From positions 33,490-97,489 of the forward strand of contig JADLGW010000051.1 of the NCBI GenBank assembly GCA_020849105.1: a DNA stretch of 64,000 nt, given 5' to 3'. The notes under the pieces were generated by a model that saw only the letters and a program-made list of their open reading frames with translations, was not told the origin of the DNA and ran no database searches. Origin of the DNA: Phycisphaerales bacterium. GTDB taxonomy: Bacteria > Planctomycetota > Phycisphaerae > Phycisphaerales > UBA1924. The position numbers and the translations under genes are program-made. Within the stretch, counting starts at the first letter, position 1. Every line of letters begins with the position of its first letter. Of this stretch, positions 52,326 to 62,700 are shown piece after piece.

Positions 52326-54299
52326 TCAGTCGTCCAGCACCACCATCGCGTGCCCGTCGACTCGCGGCACGGTCACCACCAGCCGGCCGGACTCCTGCCG
52401 CCAGGCCAGCTCCGTGCCGTCCGGCGCGAGGTAGACCCGCGACGGCGGGGCCGTGCGCAGGCGCAACGTGACGTCGTGCAGCGGGATCACGTCCTCGAGG
52501 TAGTCGGCCCCCTGAGTCCGGCGCTCCGGGATGTAGTGCAGCAGATGCACAATGCTCCGGCGGGCGCCGGGCTGGCGGTTCCAGGTGGCGTGCAGTGTGC
52601 TCGGTCCGTCGGCCAGCAGCAACGGCTCGGGCAGCAGGCGGCGCAGGGCGTTCAGCACGACCTGCTTGTAGAAGACCATGCCGTGCTTCGAGAAGCAGGC
52701 GAAGACCGGGTGCGCGAAGTGAATCCAGCGCCCGCGCTGCAGAATCGCGGGATCGGCGCTGCGCTGGTCGACCGGCGTGTGGTGGTGACTGCAGAAGTGG
52801 CGCCACTCGCGGTTGAAGTAGGGCACCCACAGTTCGCCCAGGTCGTGCGAGTCCGGTCGCGGCACGAGCCGCTGGCCACGCTCGTACATCACGTACTCGG
52901 TGGGCAGCAGACCGCCGGCCAGTTCGGCGGCTGGGCGCACGAAGTCGGGGTGGTAGGGCAACAGGCCAGCATGGTCGGCCGGCAGCGCGGCCGGCAGATA
53001 GCGCTGGCCGGCGGCGTCGAGCCCGGACTCGGCCGACGAGATCACCGCCCCGCCCGCCGCGACGTAGGCGTCCAACCTGGCGGCCAGACTCTCGTCGCAG
53101 GTCACCTTGTCGGGCAGGATCAAGACGCGGTAGGGCGACCAGTCGTGCTGCGAGTCGACGAAGTCGAACTGCTGGCGGTCTTCGACGAGCATCCGGTAGG
53201 CGCCCAGCGCGCTGCTGTCGACTCGCGCATCCTCGCGGCCGACGGCCTCGACGTTGAAGACCGCGACCTCGGTCAGCGGCTCGACCTCCTCGCACCAGGC
53301 CTCTTTCCGGGCGACCTCGGCGTAGCTGCGGCCGATCAACTGGTAGGTCGCGGCGTCGAGGCGTCCGCGCGGGTGGAGCTGGTCGCCGACACTGCACTTG
53401 GCCCCGTGGGCGAGGGCGTTGAAGCACTCGTAGTCGAGCGAGGCCTGGGTCTTGTAGCTGGAGAAGTGCCCCCAGGTCTTCGCGAAGCGGCCGGTCATCG
53501 CCAGCGCATCGAGTCCGAGGCCGCGGGCGTAGCGCATCGTCACCGGGAAGTGCGCGTAGCCCCAGCCGCCCGACGGCAGGGACTCGATTTCGAGGTGGCT
53601 GTAGCAGTCCAGCAGGTCGCGCCACCAGGGGTAGATGTGGCCGGAGTTGTGGAAGATCAGGCAGCGCTGGTTCTTGGCCCGCACGGCGTCGGTCATGCGG
53701 CGGGTGTACTGCGTCACGAGGTGGCGCCGCCGCCAGGCCTGGTCGGCGGGGCTGGCCGGGTCGCGGCCGAGGCGGTCGAACTCGGCGAGGCACCACTTGG
53801 AGTGCACGCCGTGCTGGCTGATGATGTCGAAGAACAGCCCGTCGACCTCGTCGCCGTACTTGTCGAGCACCTCTGCGGTCTGGGCGATGACGTAATCGAG
53901 GTAGGGTGAGGCGAGGTCCATCTTGCGCCACCCCGGCCGCAGCGGCGGCGGGCCTTGCCGGCCGCCGTCCTCCTTGACCTCGACCCACTCGGGATGCGCG
54001 TTGGCCATGTACTCGTCGAGGCCGACGCTGATGTAGATGGGACAGCGGATGTCGGCGGCGTGCAGCGCGCGGATCTGCTCGGTGAGCAGGTCGCAGGTGA
54101 GGTGCGGGTGACGCGCCGGGAAGCGGGTGTCGTGGTAGATCATGCCGTGGTGACAGCGGCTGAAGACCGTCACCGAGTTGACCTGCGCCTGGCGTAAGGT
54201 GGCCACGAACTCGGCCGGGTCGAACTCCGAACCGATGCCGGGGATGGTTTCCGAGGTGTGGTAGTCGAGGTGGATCTGCCGAAAGCGCAAGCGCTGCAT
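52326..54299 (-). CDS. GHL6-type glycosidase-like protein with trimerisation domain
   Basis: 657 residues. The N-terminal TIM barrel matches hypothetical glycosyl hydrolase 6 proteins: FRQIHLDYHTSETIPGIGSEFDPAEF, VTVFSRCHHGMIYHDTRFPARHP, VDGLFFDIISQHG (candidate nucleophile Asp). A beta-galactosidase trimerisation-like domain follows (YRVLILPDKVTCDESLAARLDAYVAAGGAVI) and a beta-rich C-terminus. Related enzymes include alpha-L-fucosidases, but the substrate here is not determined. No signal peptide is seen. Confidence 0.75.
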   Translation of the reverse strand: MQRLRFRQIHLDYHTSETIPGIGSEFDPAEFVATLRQAQVNSVTVFSRCHHGMIYHDTRFPARHPHLTCDLLTEQIRALHAADIRCPIYISVGLDEYMANAHPEWVEVKEDGGRQGPPPLRPGWRKMDLASPYLDYVIAQTAEVLDKYGDEVDGLFFDIISQHGVHSKWCLAEFDRLGRDPASPADQAWRRRHLVTQYTRRMTDAVRAKNQRCLIFHNSGHIYPWWRDLLDCYSHLEIESLPSGGWGYAHFPVTMRYARGLGLDALAMTGRFAKTWGHFSSYKTQASLDYECFNALAHGAKCSVGDQLHPRGRLDAATYQLIGRSYAEVARKEAWCEEVEPLTEVAVFNVEAVGREDARVDSSALGAYRMLVEDRQQFDFVDSQHDWSPYRVLILPDKVTCDESLAARLDAYVAAGGAVISSAESGLDAAGQRYLPAALPADHAGLLPYHPDFVRPAAELAGGLLPTEYVMYERGQRLVPRPDSHDLGELWVPYFNREWRHFCSHHHTPVDQRSADPAILQRGRWIHFAHPVFACFSKHGMVFYKQVVLNALRRLLPEPLLLADGPSTLHATWNRQPGARRSIVHLLHYIPERRTQGADYLEDVIPLHDVTLRLRTAPPSRVYLAPDGTELAWRQESGRLVVTVPRVDGHAMVVLDD

Positions 54300-54355
54300 G
54301 GTCCGTCGCTCTCCGTGCCGGGGCAGTTCGGCAGGGCCGCGTGCAGACCTGCTGC

Positions 54356-54772
54356 TCAGCGCGGCTCGCGCCCGCGGCGTGGCAAGGGCCGCCGGCCGGT
54401 GAAGCCCTCCTGCAGCCCGTGCCAGTGCGCCACCTCACCCTCGCAGGCCTCCCAACAGAGGTAGACCTCCTCACCGCTCTCGGGCAGGACGTGCGGGAAG
54501 TCGATCAGGCCGCGTCGGATGTCCTTCAGCTCGACGCCGTGGGCGACAATCCGCAGCGCCGCCCGGCGCCAGCGCACCCAGAGGGCGTAGTGCGCCGCCA
54601 GGGCGGGGCCCCCGACATCGTTGACGCGCTTCGCAAACAGCTCGCGGTGCGCCTCATGCGAGGCGTGCAGGGCCTCGTCGAGTTGCTGCAACTCGGCCAA
54701 CTGCGCCCGCAGCAGCGGCAGCAGGGCGTTGGCTTCGGCAACCGAGAAGTGACGGGAGTGCAGCGGCATCAA
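54356..54772 (-). CDS. DUF2203 family protein
   Basis: 138 residues. Helical N-terminus (FSVAEANALLPLLRAQLAELQQLDEALHAS) and the conserved VELKDIRRGLIDFPHVLPESGEEVYLCWEACEGEVAHWHG. Function unknown. First gene of the operon with the GHL6-type, ceramidase-like and regulator genes; the ATG used may be at 54769. Confidence 0.85.
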   Translation of the reverse strand: MMPLHSRHFSVAEANALLPLLRAQLAELQQLDEALHASHEAHRELFAKRVNDVGGPALAAHYALWVRWRRAALRIVAHGVELKDIRRGLIDFPHVLPESGEEVYLCWEACEGEVAHWHGLQEGFTGRRPLPRRGREPR

Positions 54773-54894
54773 CCAACTCTCGACGGCGGGCTCAGTGACC
54801 GAAGGGTGACTCCCCGCCTGGGCGACGTCAGCCGAGGACTCGGCGCGCGGGCGGCGAAGCGGGCGGCAGCAGGGTTGTCGCTCAGGAGTTGCCG

Positions 54895-57800
54895 ATGTCT
54901 GCTGCCGTGCTCTGGCTGGGCTGTGCGTGGTTGCTGCTGGCCGGTCCGCCGGCGCCGGGTCCGGTCGAGACCTCGCCCGCCCGGGGTCTGCTGGTGCTCA
55001 ACGGTGCCTGGCAGTTCCAGCCCGCGGTCGGCCGCGCCGTCGCCACGCCGAGTGAGGCCTGGGTCGAGGCGCTGGTACCAGGGACCTGGACCGGCGGGCC
55101 GCTACCCCGCCCGACGCAACAAGGCCAGGGCGACCCCTGGGGCGTCGTGCCGTTGGCCGAGCTCGGCCGCGGCTGGTACCAGCGCCGCTTCGAGTGGCCC
55201 GCCGCCTGGCGCGGTCGCGCCGCCGAGCTGGAAGTGACGCGCCTCAGCACCGACGCCCGGGTCTGGTGCAACGGCCAGGAGTGCGGTCGGATCGGTTGGC
55301 CGAACGGCCGGGTCGACCTCACCGCGGCCGTGCGCCCGGGCGCGCCGAACGAGTTGCGGCTGCTGGTCGCCGCGACGGCCGACCCGGCGCAGGCTGCGGC
55401 GGTGCTGGCCGGCGAGCCGGCGGCGCTGCGGCAGAGCGGGCTGGACTCGCGCGGCTTGAGCGGCGAGGTGCTGCTGCACAGTCGGCCGGCCGGGCCCCAT
55501 GTCGCCGCGGTCTTCGTGCAGACGTCGGTCCGGCGGCACGAGTTGGGGCTCACCGTGACGCTGCGCGACGTGGCCACGGCGGGGCCAGTCGACCTGACGG
55601 CCCGGTTGCTCGGTCCGGACGGCCAGCCCGCCCGGACCTTCACCGCGACCCGCCCGGTGGTCGCCACGGCGCGCCAGGAGATCACCGTCACCTGGCCCTG
55701 GCCCGACCCGGTCTTGTGGGAGCTGGGTCGACCTTATTTATATACGCTCCACCTGGCGATTCGCGGCGCGGGTCTGGCCGACGACTTCCCGCAGCGCTTC
55801 GGCTTCCGCGAGTTCCGGATCGACGGGTTGGGCTTCCGGCTGAACGAAGTCCCGATCCGGCTGCGGCCGGTCTGCCTGCGGGACGAGTGGAACCACGCGG
55901 CCTGGGTGCCCGAGGCCATCCAAAACGCGCTGCGCGGCTACGCGGCGGCAGGGTTCAACCTGGGGGAGCACTGGCCGGGCGACGAGGACAGCCGCGGCAG
56001 CGTCTACTTGCGCGAGCTGTGGGCCCGCGAGGCCGACGAGCAGGGCTTCCTGCTGGCCGGCGCGGCGCTCAGCATGGGCCCCTACCTGTTTGGCCGGGAC
56101 TATCGCCTGATCTGGGATCAGCCCGCCGGCCGCGACCGCTACGCCGCCCGGCTGGCCGAGCAGTTGCCGCCGCTGCGGAACCACCCGTCGATCGTCCTGT
56201 GGGGCACCTCGGCCAACCTGTTTGGCCGCAGCCAGGACCAGAACCCGCGGACCATCGGCCGCCGTGGCTGGTACCCGCCCGACGCGAAGGCCAAGGCCGG
56301 CCTGGAGGGCGTCGAGCTGATTCGTCGCGTCGACCCGACCCGGCCGATCTTCACGCACCACGGCGCCGACATCGGGGACCTGCACACCTGCAACCACTAC
56401 CTCTGCCTGACGCCACTGCAAGAGCGTGAGGAGTGGCTCAGCGACTACGTCGCCAAGGGCGAGCTGCCGTACCTGCCGATCGAGTTCGGCACCCCGCTGC
56501 ACACCACCTTCATGCGCGGCCGCAACGGCTTCGGCGAGGCCGTCGTGAGCGAGCCGCTGCTGACCGAGTTCTGCGCGGTCTACCTCGGTGAGCGGGCCTA
56601 TGACCTGGAGACGGCCGCCTACCGGCAACGTTTGGAGCGCACCTACACGGGCGGCGAGCGGTGGCAGAACTGGCACAATGCGCCGGAGTTCGACACCGCG
56701 CCGGCCTTTCAGGAACTGCAGGCGCTGTTCGTCCGCAACACCTGGCGGAGCTGGCGGACCTGGGGACTGGCGGCGGGGATGGTGCCGTGGTCGATGGCCC
56801 ATGGTTGGCAGGTGCCGGCCGAGCAGCGTTGGGTGCAAGCCCCGGTGACGGCGCCGGCCGATGGGCGGGGAGTCTGGTTCCCGCAGGCTAACCGGCCCGA
56901 CCTGCAGTACCTCGACCCGGCGGCGGGCTGGGTCGCCCACCCCGCCGGGCTGGCGCTGCAGGAGAACAACCGCGCCTTGCTGGCCTGGATCGCCGGCCCG
57001 CCCGAGCGCTTCACCGCCAAGGACCACCTCTACGTGCCGGGCGAAGCGGTGCGCAAGCAGATTGCCCTGCTCAACGACTCCCGCCAACCGCAGCAGTTTG
57101 AGGTCAGCTACCGGGCCACCGGCCAGCAGGCCGGGGTGGGCCAGTTCGCGTCCACCGGCGAGATCACCACGACCGTCGGACCGGGCGAGACCCGCCTGCT
57201 GCCGCTCAACTTCACGGCGCCGCGCTGGCCGATGGAGGTGACCATTGCGCTGACTGCCGCGGCGGGCGAGACCACCCTGCGCGACACCTTCGCCCTGCGC
57301 GTCCGGGCGCCGGAACAAACCGTCGCGGCGGCGCCGCTGTGGGTGGTCGATCCGGCTGGCGACACGTCGCGGCGGCTCACGGCGCTGGGCTATCGGCTGC
57401 AGGCGTGGGACGGCGTCGCGCATCCGGGGCAACTGCTGGTGATCGGCCGCCACGCCCTCGACGGTGGGGCGCGGCTGCCTGGTCCGTTGGCGCCCCACGT
57501 CGCCGCCGGTGGGCGCCTGTTGTTGGCGGGGCAATCGCCGAGCTGGCTGCGCGACGCGATGGGCTGGCGGGTCGCCCGCCAGGTCAGCCGGCGCGTCTTC
57601 ACGGTGCCGACTCAGCGCAACCACCCGATCGTGGCCGGGCTCGACGCCACCGACCTGTGCGACTGGCGCGGCGCGGGGACGCTGGTGGCCGAGACTTGGG
57701 GCGACCTGGACGACAGCCCGACCGCCGATCCACCGTTCGGCTGGCACTGGGGCAACCAGGGCAGCGTCAGCAGCGCCGCCCTCGAGAAGCCGCACCTCAG

Positions 57801-59619
57801 CGGCTGGCGACCCGTCCTGGAATGCGAGTTCGACCTCGCCTACAGTCCGTTGCTGGAGCTGCACTTCGGGCAGGGGCTGGCGCTTTGGAGCACCCTCGAT
57901 CTGGAAGCGCGCACGGCCGACGAGCCGACCGCGGCGCGGCTGTGGCCGCGGATCGTGCAGTATGCGCTGACCGCGCCGGTCGAGCCGCGGGCGCCGCGGA
58001 CGGTCTACCTCGGCGGCCCGGCCGGCCACCGGCTGCTGCAGAGCCTCGGCCTGCAATCCGCGGCGGCGACCCAGCTCCCAGCGGGTCCCGCCCTGGCGGT
58101 GATCGGCGCCGACGCCCCGGTCGACGCCGCGGCGCTGCGGGCGTTTCTGACGGCTGGCGGCCGGGCGCTGCTGTTGCCGCGGGCCACGCCGCTGGTTGGC
58201 CAGTTCGGCCCCACCGCGCCTTGGATCGAGGCCCGCAGCCTGCCCGACTGGCCCGAGACGCGCGGCCTCTCGCGCAGCGACCTGCGGTTGCGCGGAGCGC
58301 TGCCACTGGCACCGGTGGTCGCTGGCGAGCTGACGCCGGGCGCCGCCGGGCTGCTCGGTCGGCTGGCCGTCGGCCCGGGCGTGGCGCTGCAACTGCAGCT
58401 CACGCCGGACCAGATCCCGGCCAAGGAGCGCAGCTACCTGCGTTACAGCCGCTGGCGGCTGACGCGCACGCTGACGCAGTTGCTGGCCAACCTCGGAGGC
58501 AGCTTTGAGCTGGATGAGCGGAGCCTGACGCCGGGCTGGCACCTGACGCAGCAACCGCTGGCATTGGCCGGCGAGTGGCAGTTCCGGGTCGAGAAGCTGC
58601 TGCCGGCGGCAGCCGATCCGACGGCGCGGACGGTGGACCCGGGCCTCGACCCGGCGACCACCGGCTGGTCAGCGGCCAGCGTGCCGGCCGCCGGGTGGGG
58701 CACCCTCAAGCTGCCGGGCGGCTGGGAGAGCGACCCGGCGGTCGGCGAGCGGGACGGCGCGTTCTGGGTGCGGCGGGAGGTCGACCTGCCGGCCGCGTGG
58801 GCGGGCCGGGAGCTAGTACTGCAACTGGGGGCGATCGACGACCGCGACGTGACCTGGTTCAACGGCGTGAAGGTCGGGGAGCAAAGCGGCTGGAACGTCC
58901 CGCGCAGCTACCCCGTGCCCGCCCGCCTGGTCCAAGCCGGGCGCAACAGCATCGCCATCCGGGTCTTCGACGAGTTCGGCGGCGGGGGCTTCTTCGGCCG
59001 GCCGGAGGAGCTGCGGCTGGGCCTGCTGGCGGCACCAGCGCAGCCGGCCGGCGAGGAAATCCTGCAGAACCCGGGCTTTGCCGACAACGCCAAGGGCTGG
59101 AACCTCAGCGCCTTTGGCGAAGCGGCGGCGACCATCGCGGTGACCCCCGAGGTGCCGCCGGAGCTACTCGGCCAGCGGGCCGTCAAGATCGAGGTCAGCA
59201 AGCCCAGCCCAACCTCCTGGCATGTCTCGTTCGGGCAGCCGGGCTTCGGGATCCAGGCCGGTACGAGCTACCTTTGGCAGGCCTGGATCAAGTCGAGTGC
59301 GCCCGCCAGCCTGCGCGCCGCCATCGAGAAGAACCACCCGCCCTACGGCGGCGCCGGGCTGTTCGAGCGGGTCACGGTGGGGCCGCAGTGGCGGCTGGTG
59401 AAGATCCCGTTCAAACCGACCGCGAGCGACAGCCAGGTCCGCTTCACGTTCCAGGAGTTGGCGACCCAGGCGGTCACGTTCTGGTTCGCGGCGCCGAGTT
59501 TCGTGGTGGTGGGCGACCCGGCCGAGCCGGCTGGCCGCGGACCGGCGGGGTTCTACCACCCCGACTACCAGGACGGCCACGCGCTCGGCGACGACCCCTA
59601 TCGCTACTTCCGCTGGTGA
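54895..59619 (+). CDS. Giant secreted glycoside hydrolase family 2-like protein
   Basis: 1574 residues from the ATG at 54895 with AGGAG 6 bases upstream. A signal peptide (SAAVLWLGCAWLLLAGPP) is followed by a sugar-binding jelly roll (LNGAWQF, RFEWPAAWRGRAAELEVTRLSTDARVWCNG), an Ig-like domain, and a TIM-barrel with HPSIVLWGTSANL and IEFGTPL segments in the positions of the GH2 acid/base and nucleophile; the usual Glu of NE is replaced in SAN. Then a Rossmann-like region, a second jelly roll (FWVRREVDLPAAWAGRELVLQLG) and a CBM-like C-terminus. Activity uncertain because of the altered catalytic motif. Confidence 0.75.
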   Translation: MSAAVLWLGCAWLLLAGPPAPGPVETSPARGLLVLNGAWQFQPAVGRAVATPSEAWVEALVPGTWTGGPLPRPTQQGQGDPWGVVPLAELGRGWYQRRFEWPAAWRGRAAELEVTRLSTDARVWCNGQECGRIGWPNGRVDLTAAVRPGAPNELRLLVAATADPAQAAAVLAGEPAALRQSGLDSRGLSGEVLLHSRPAGPHVAAVFVQTSVRRHELGLTVTLRDVATAGPVDLTARLLGPDGQPARTFTATRPVVATARQEITVTWPWPDPVLWELGRPYLYTLHLAIRGAGLADDFPQRFGFREFRIDGLGFRLNEVPIRLRPVCLRDEWNHAAWVPEAIQNALRGYAAAGFNLGEHWPGDEDSRGSVYLRELWAREADEQGFLLAGAALSMGPYLFGRDYRLIWDQPAGRDRYAARLAEQLPPLRNHPSIVLWGTSANLFGRSQDQNPRTIGRRGWYPPDAKAKAGLEGVELIRRVDPTRPIFTHHGADIGDLHTCNHYLCLTPLQEREEWLSDYVAKGELPYLPIEFGTPLHTTFMRGRNGFGEAVVSEPLLTEFCAVYLGERAYDLETAAYRQRLERTYTGGERWQNWHNAPEFDTAPAFQELQALFVRNTWRSWRTWGLAAGMVPWSMAHGWQVPAEQRWVQAPVTAPADGRGVWFPQANRPDLQYLDPAAGWVAHPAGLALQENNRALLAWIAGPPERFTAKDHLYVPGEAVRKQIALLNDSRQPQQFEVSYRATGQQAGVGQFASTGEITTTVGPGETRLLPLNFTAPRWPMEVTIALTAAAGETTLRDTFALRVRAPEQTVAAAPLWVVDPAGDTSRRLTALGYRLQAWDGVAHPGQLLVIGRHALDGGARLPGPLAPHVAAGGRLLLAGQSPSWLRDAMGWRVARQVSRRVFTVPTQRNHPIVAGLDATDLCDWRGAGTLVAETWGDLDDSPTADPPFGWHWGNQGSVSSAALEKPHLSGWRPVLECEFDLAYSPLLELHFGQGLALWSTLDLEARTADEPTAARLWPRIVQYALTAPVEPRAPRTVYLGGPAGHRLLQSLGLQSAAATQLPAGPALAVIGADAPVDAAALRAFLTAGGRALLLPRATPLVGQFGPTAPWIEARSLPDWPETRGLSRSDLRLRGALPLAPVVAGELTPGAAGLLGRLAVGPGVALQLQLTPDQIPAKERSYLRYSRWRLTRTLTQLLANLGGSFELDERSLTPGWHLTQQPLALAGEWQFRVEKLLPAAADPTARTVDPGLDPATTGWSAASVPAAGWGTLKLPGGWESDPAVGERDGAFWVRREVDLPAAWAGRELVLQLGAIDDRDVTWFNGVKVGEQSGWNVPRSYPVPARLVQAGRNSIAIRVFDEFGGGGFFGRPEELRLGLLAAPAQPAGEEILQNPGFADNAKGWNLSAFGEAAATIAVTPEVPPELLGQRAVKIEVSKPSPTSWHVSFGQPGFGIQAGTSYLWQAWIKSSAPASLRAAIEKNHPPYGGAGLFERVTVGPQWRLVKIPFKPTASDSQVRFTFQELATQAVTFWFAAPSFVVVGDPAEPAGRGPAGFYHPDYQDGHALGDDPYRYFRW

Positions 59620-59650
59620 CCGGGCGCCGGCCTGCCGGGCGGCGTTGACG

Positions 59651-59679
59651 TTGCTAGTGGCGAGCGCCACAGGTATAAT
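59651..59679 (+). promoter_or_regulatory. Promoter with a palindrome in the spacer
   Basis: TTGCTA, 17 bases, TATAAT, about 56 bases before the 1311-residue gene. The spacer begins with GTGGCG-AG-CGCCAC, a perfect 6+6 inverted repeat (59657-59670), which could be an operator between the -35 and -10 elements. Confidence 0.7.
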
Positions 59680-59735
59680 GCGAACGGCTTCGCGCCGGTG
59701 CTGCGGCACGCCTGGTCGCGAGGAAGGGTGGCTGC

Positions 59736-62700
59736 ATGAACGGCTTGACGCGGCGTTGGGGTTGGTGCTTGGTGCTGCTGACCGCAGCCGCAGCGCAGAC
59801 CCCGCAACCGCTCGACTTTGCGCGCGCGCACTGGATCTGGTCGAGCCCGGCGATGCCGCGCGCCGAGAGCCTCGCCTGCCGCAAGAGCTTCGAGGTCGCC
59901 AACCCGGTCTTCGGCCGGGTCGCCGTGACCGCCGACGCGCGCTACGAGCTGTTCGTGAACGGCGTGCGCGTCGGTGGCGACAACGCCTGGGCCGATCCGG
60001 AGCAGTGGGACATCAGCAAGCTGCTGCGCAGCGGCAGCAACACCCTCGGCGTGCAGGTCACCGGCGGGGCCGAGCATCCGGGCCTGCTGCTGGCCTGTCG
60101 CGTGGTCGACGCCGCGGGGCAGGTGCTCGATCTGGTCAGCGACGAGACCTGGCGGCTGGCCGCGCAGCCGGTCGAGGGCTGGGCGAGTGTCGACTTCGAT
60201 GACCGCGGCTGGTCGGCCGCCAGCAGTGTCGGCCTCTACGGCGCCGCGCCGTGGGGCCGGCTGACCCGCCTCTCGGCCGCCGAGTCGCAGAAGGCCCTCG
60301 ACGAGGTCAAACTCAGCGTGCCTGTCGAGACCGTGCCCGCCAGCGCCTTCGACGGCAAGTACGTCGTGCCCCTGGTGGCCGACCGTTACGACGGGTACGT
60401 CGGGATCGACCGCGAGACCGGCCGCTTCCGCCACGGCGATCGTACGATGGCGCTGCTCTTCGTACGCTACCAGCAGCCCGGCGGTCGGCTCAACCCGGCC
60501 GACTTCGACTTCACGCAGTTTGAGAGCGACCTGGCGCTGCTGGCCGACTGCCGGCTGCAGGTGGCGCTCAGCGGCTTTGGCTGGTCCGACCTGCTGCACA
60601 GCGACGGCACCTGGCGCAAGCTCGCCACACCGCCACGCGGCAACGGGTTGCCGGCCTTCGAGTATGCCTACCAGGTGGTGGACTACGCGCTGGACCGGAT
60701 TCAGGCCCACGGTCTCTACGCCCTGGCGCTGCTCGACTACCGCCGCCCGCTGCCGGCCGAGACGCTGCCCGAGCTGTACCGCGACAAGGTCCTGGCGGCC
60801 GAGTCGCTCTGGCAGGGGCTGGTCGCCGGTCAACAGAAGATCGCCCGCCGCTTTGCGGAACGGCCGGTGCTGGTCGGCTGGGCCGCGACCACCGACGGGC
60901 TGCCGGCGCTGCCCGACCCCCGTGAGCCGCTGACGCTGGAGCTGTACCGCGGCTACCTGCAGCAGCGCCACGGCAACATCGAAGGGCTCCGCCGCGCCTG
61001 GGGACCAGCGGCCAACTACGCCACCTTCGCCGACGTGCCGCCGCCGGGCGACAGCCCGACCGACCCCGCGGCGATCGACTTCCACGGCTGTGGGCAGTGG
61101 CTGACGGTGAAGCGGCTGAACACCTGGGCCGACGGCCTGCGGGCGGCCGCGCCGCACCAACTGGTGCTGGTCGGCAGCCCCGACGCGAGCCGCCCGGTGT
61201 TCCTGGCGCCCTGGCTGCGGTGCGACCTGTTGGGCAGTTTCGGCGTCGACGGCCGCGGTGAGCCCAGCGCGGCGATGCCTGGGTTCGGCGACACCCTCGG
61301 CCTGGTGGCCGGTTACCGCGCGCTGCCCGATTCGACCATCGCCGGCGTCCTCGGCGGCCGGGCCGGTGGCGAGCTGCGCGGCGGGCACGCCGCGCGGGCG
61401 CTGCGGCACGAGTGGGCCGAAGTGGTCGGCAGCGGCGCGGCTGGCCTGGTCGCGGCGCCGACCTGGGACGAACTGCTGAACCGTGGCGGCGCGGCCGGCG
61501 CGGGCGACACGGTCGGCGTGCGTCAGCTCGGCGACCTGTTGGCAGCGACCACGCAGACCTATGTGCGGCGCCGCCCGGCGGTGCTGGTGCTGCGCAACCC
61601 GGCGGTCGCCTACAGCAACGACGCCGCGCCCGACGCCCGGGCCAGCGCCCGCGTCGCCCAGGCCCTGGACCAGCTTCACGTCGACTACGACCTGCTCTCG
61701 CCCGGCGCGCTGGGCGGGCCCGACGAGAAGGGCAAAGTTGAGCTCGACGGCTACCAGGTGGTGGTCGTGCCGAGCCTCCGCCAACTGCCGCGCGAACGCT
61801 TCTTCGAGCAACTGCGCGAGTGGCTCAACGACCCCACGGCCAGCGGCCAGCGCGCCCTGGTGCTGGGCGCCTGGGTGGCGCAGAGCGAGTATTTCCAGCC
61901 CGTCGCGCCGCCGGCCGACCTGCTGGCGGTGACTGGCGGCGCGGTGTTGCTGCCGGCCACCGACAACCCGGCCGGGCTGCGGCTCGAGGTGGCTGGGTCC
62001 AGCCTGCCGTGGCCGGCGGGCGTGCCCGCCGGGCGGGTCACTGCCGGCAGCGGCGGCGAGGTGCTGGGCTGGCTGCGCGGCGCCGCTGGCACGGCCGCGG
62101 TGCCGTTGCTGAGCCAGCAGGTCGTCGCTGGCAACACCGTCCTGGTGAGTGGCTGCGACCTCGGCTTCGGCACCCTGGCCGAGACCCCTGACGGCCTGAT
62201 CGCCGCCATCGCGGGGCTCTTGCGGCCCGCGCTGACCGCGGCGCAGGTGGCCGGCTGCTACCAGGCCGACGCCAACGTCACGGTCCGCTGGTCGGCCGAC
62301 GGCCGCGCCGCGCTGGTCCGTGAGCGGCTCGGCAGCTCTTCCGACTTCGGCTGGCAGAGCCCGGCGACCGACCCGCCGCTGGTCTGGGCCGGAGCCACCA
62401 CCACGGTCGACGCCCACGGCCTGGCCACCGTGAAGACCTCGGTGGCGCCCTACCAGGTCAAGCTGGTTACCGCGGTCGGCGAACTGCTCGGCGGTCAGCC
62501 GGCCACCGTGCGCGTCGGCGCGCCGCTCAGTGAGCCGTTCGGCGTGCAGCACAGCGGCGGCGGGCAGGTCCGCTTGCGGCTGGAGCCGGGGCGCGACTAT
62601 CGGGTCAGCTTGCCGCATGGCGAGAGCAGCCAGGTCACTGCGGCGCCCGATGGCACCGTCGAGCTGGCGGCCAGCGGAGCCACCGTGCAGTACGCCCTGC

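Noticed and set aside
55738..58554. Open minus-strand frame of 938 codons opposite the GH2-like gene
   Set aside because: Same shadow composition without motifs; the plus-strand gene is well supported.
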